Positions 62,678-64,000 of a stretch of 64,000 nucleotides of DNA are shown in pieces. The DNA is from Clostridia bacterium (GTDB lineage: Bacteria; Bacillota; Clostridia; TANB77; CAG-508). Numbering within the stretch: position 1 is the first letter of the stretch; each line of letters opens with the position of its first letter. The stretch lies in NCBI GenBank assembly GCA_022799315.1, contig JAAWOE010000001.1:62001-126000 (forward strand), read 5' to 3'. The translations under genes and the position numbers were made by a program. Below the pieces are notes generated by a model, which saw nothing but the letters and a program-made list of their open reading frames with translations, made no database searches and was not told the origin of the DNA.

Positions 62678-62992
62678 CTACCAATTTCTAATGAGTTTAG
62701 CAGTTACATTATCGCCATCAACTTCAATTCTCCTACAATAAAAATATCTTCTATCTTCCATAGGCCCGTCATTAGATATCTCTCCAGAGAGAACGTTTAG
62801 TCTCTCCTTAAATAAATCTCTAAGGCTTTCTGGTATGCGTTGAAGACTGAAATTAATAACTACATTCCGTTGCTTAATTTCAACAATATTGCTCGTTTTG
62901 ATAGCTTTGCCAAATTCGCTTACGAGAACAGAATTTAATTCTTTAATTTTCTGCTCTTTTTCCAATGTTTCTTGAATAATTCTGTTTGTCAT
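62678..62992 (-). CDS. Hypothetical protein, contains the only AT-rich-gene CGG that appears to be read as a normal codon
   Basis: 104 aa ORF uninterrupted across CGG at 62867-62869. Confidence 0.5.
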   Translation of the reverse strand: MTNRIIQETLEKEQKIKELNSVLVSEFGKAIKTSNIVEIKQRNVVINFSLQRIPESLRDLFKERLNVLSGEISNDGPMEDRRYFYCRRIEVDGDNVTAKLIRNW

Positions 62993-63121
62993 AATAACCT
63001 CCTAAACTTTTTACTTTTACAGTGCATACTAATTATTTTAGCATATTTATATAAAAAAAACAATGTTTTGGTACTGTTTATATAAGATAAAACATCCTAG
63101 CAACATAATTTCAAAGAAATG

Positions 63122-63790
63122 CTATATTTTTACAATTCTTGCATTAACACTTTTTAAATCAGAATTTACATAAATTTTAATATCACTTCCTGTATTATTT
63201 TTAAACTTAAAATCAGTGCTACCATATGATACTGTTGCGTCTTTATCTTTTGCAACATAGTGAACTGGTTTAATATGTGCATGCCTTTCAGTAACTTTCA
63301 ATTCTGGAATTTGTAATACTACATTATAGATAGTGCTACTAACCTGACAATTTCCACCACCTAGAGTTTGAATAGTTTTTCCTTCTTTATCAAAAGAATC
63401 AGCTTCTTTGTAACCTTTATCAGCAGTCGGTTCGCCCACAATTTCATTGAAAGAAAATGTTTCTCCGTTTTTTATAATTGTTTCATTTACAGTAGAACTT
63501 GTTATAGAAATATTATGACTTCTGGGGGTATCTTTTCCTCCGAGTTTTGTAGAAAAAGATGCAAGCTCAACTTCTGATTGCTCATCCACTTCATGCGCAC
63601 CAATTCCAATTTCATTTTCAACAGTATTATCAATGCCATTGGCATTAATGTTATTAATACTGGCTTCTGTATTTACTTTATTTGCAGAAACATTTTCTTC
63701 AGAAGTGTTACTAGAATCATTTTTGCAACCAGATAAAAATACTAAACAAATCAATATTATAAAAAATAAATATAAAGTTTTTTTATTCAT
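63122..63790 (-). CDS. VanW family lipoprotein
   Basis: NISITSSTVNETIIKNGETFSFNEIVGEPTADKGYKEADSF..GGGNCQVSSTIYNVVL; lipobox FLSGC. Confidence 0.88.
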   Translation of the reverse strand: MNKKTLYLFFIILICLVFLSGCKNDSSNTSEENVSANKVNTEASINNINANGIDNTVENEIGIGAHEVDEQSEVELASFSTKLGGKDTPRSHNISITSSTVNETIIKNGETFSFNEIVGEPTADKGYKEADSFDKEGKTIQTLGGGNCQVSSTIYNVVLQIPELKVTERHAHIKPVHYVAKDKDATVSYGSTDFKFKNNTGSDIKIYVNSDLKSVNARIVKI

Positions 63791-64000
63791 TTTATCCTCC
63801 CAAATATTTTACACATAGTATAACCAAAAAAGAATATAATAAAACTAAAATTCAATATGAATTATATTAAATTTTAATATAAATTATTGACTAAAATTTA
63901 ATATACGGTTAAAATAAATGTGTATATTATTCGTATACATAATGAGATTGACAAATGATAAATTTAAAAATATTTGGAGGAATAATGAAGAAACTAAAAC

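Noticed and set aside
1-64000. CRISPR array, rRNA or tRNA genes
   Set aside because: No regularly spaced identical repeats and no recognisable tRNA/rRNA sequence; integration site is a protein gene, not a tRNA.

Overview
AT-rich Firmicutes (Clostridia-like, spore-forming) chromosome carrying a ~38.8 kb integrative conjugative element (ICE, about 2240-41001). The ICE is inserted inside the spore-coat gene cotJC. The 5' part of cotJC is at 2045-2239 and the 3' part at 41002-41487. Joining them at the shared GAAT gives an uninterrupted CotJC (...DIGTEE|LAHLEM...). A large serine recombinase lies just inside the right end, so the layout resembles sporulation-gene intervening elements such as skin in sigK. 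The ICE encodes a JAB/RadC-like protein, MetK, an RHH protein and MobL-like relaxase with an oriT-like region, VirD4, VirB2/VirB6-like proteins, PrgI, a DNA methyltransferase, VirB4, an M23 hydrolase, a sortase, a SpaA-repeat adhesin, three ECF sigma/anti-sigma pairs, and two proteins with Spo0A-C-like domains plus an orphan receiver. Flanking chromosome includes cotJA/cotJB, tmcAL, rnhA, spoIIM, xerD, rsmE, yicC, remA, rpoZ, thyX, greA and others. The most unusual signal is 13 apparent +1 frameshifts in nine genes, in both ICE and host and on both strands. Every one has the same form: a zero-frame CGG triplet at a codon boundary where skipping the C gives a Gly codon (GGA/GGT) and restores the protein. 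This suggests either +1 recoding at an unassigned or hungry CGG codon, or a very specific systematic sequence error. Family names come from reading the translations; no searches were run.
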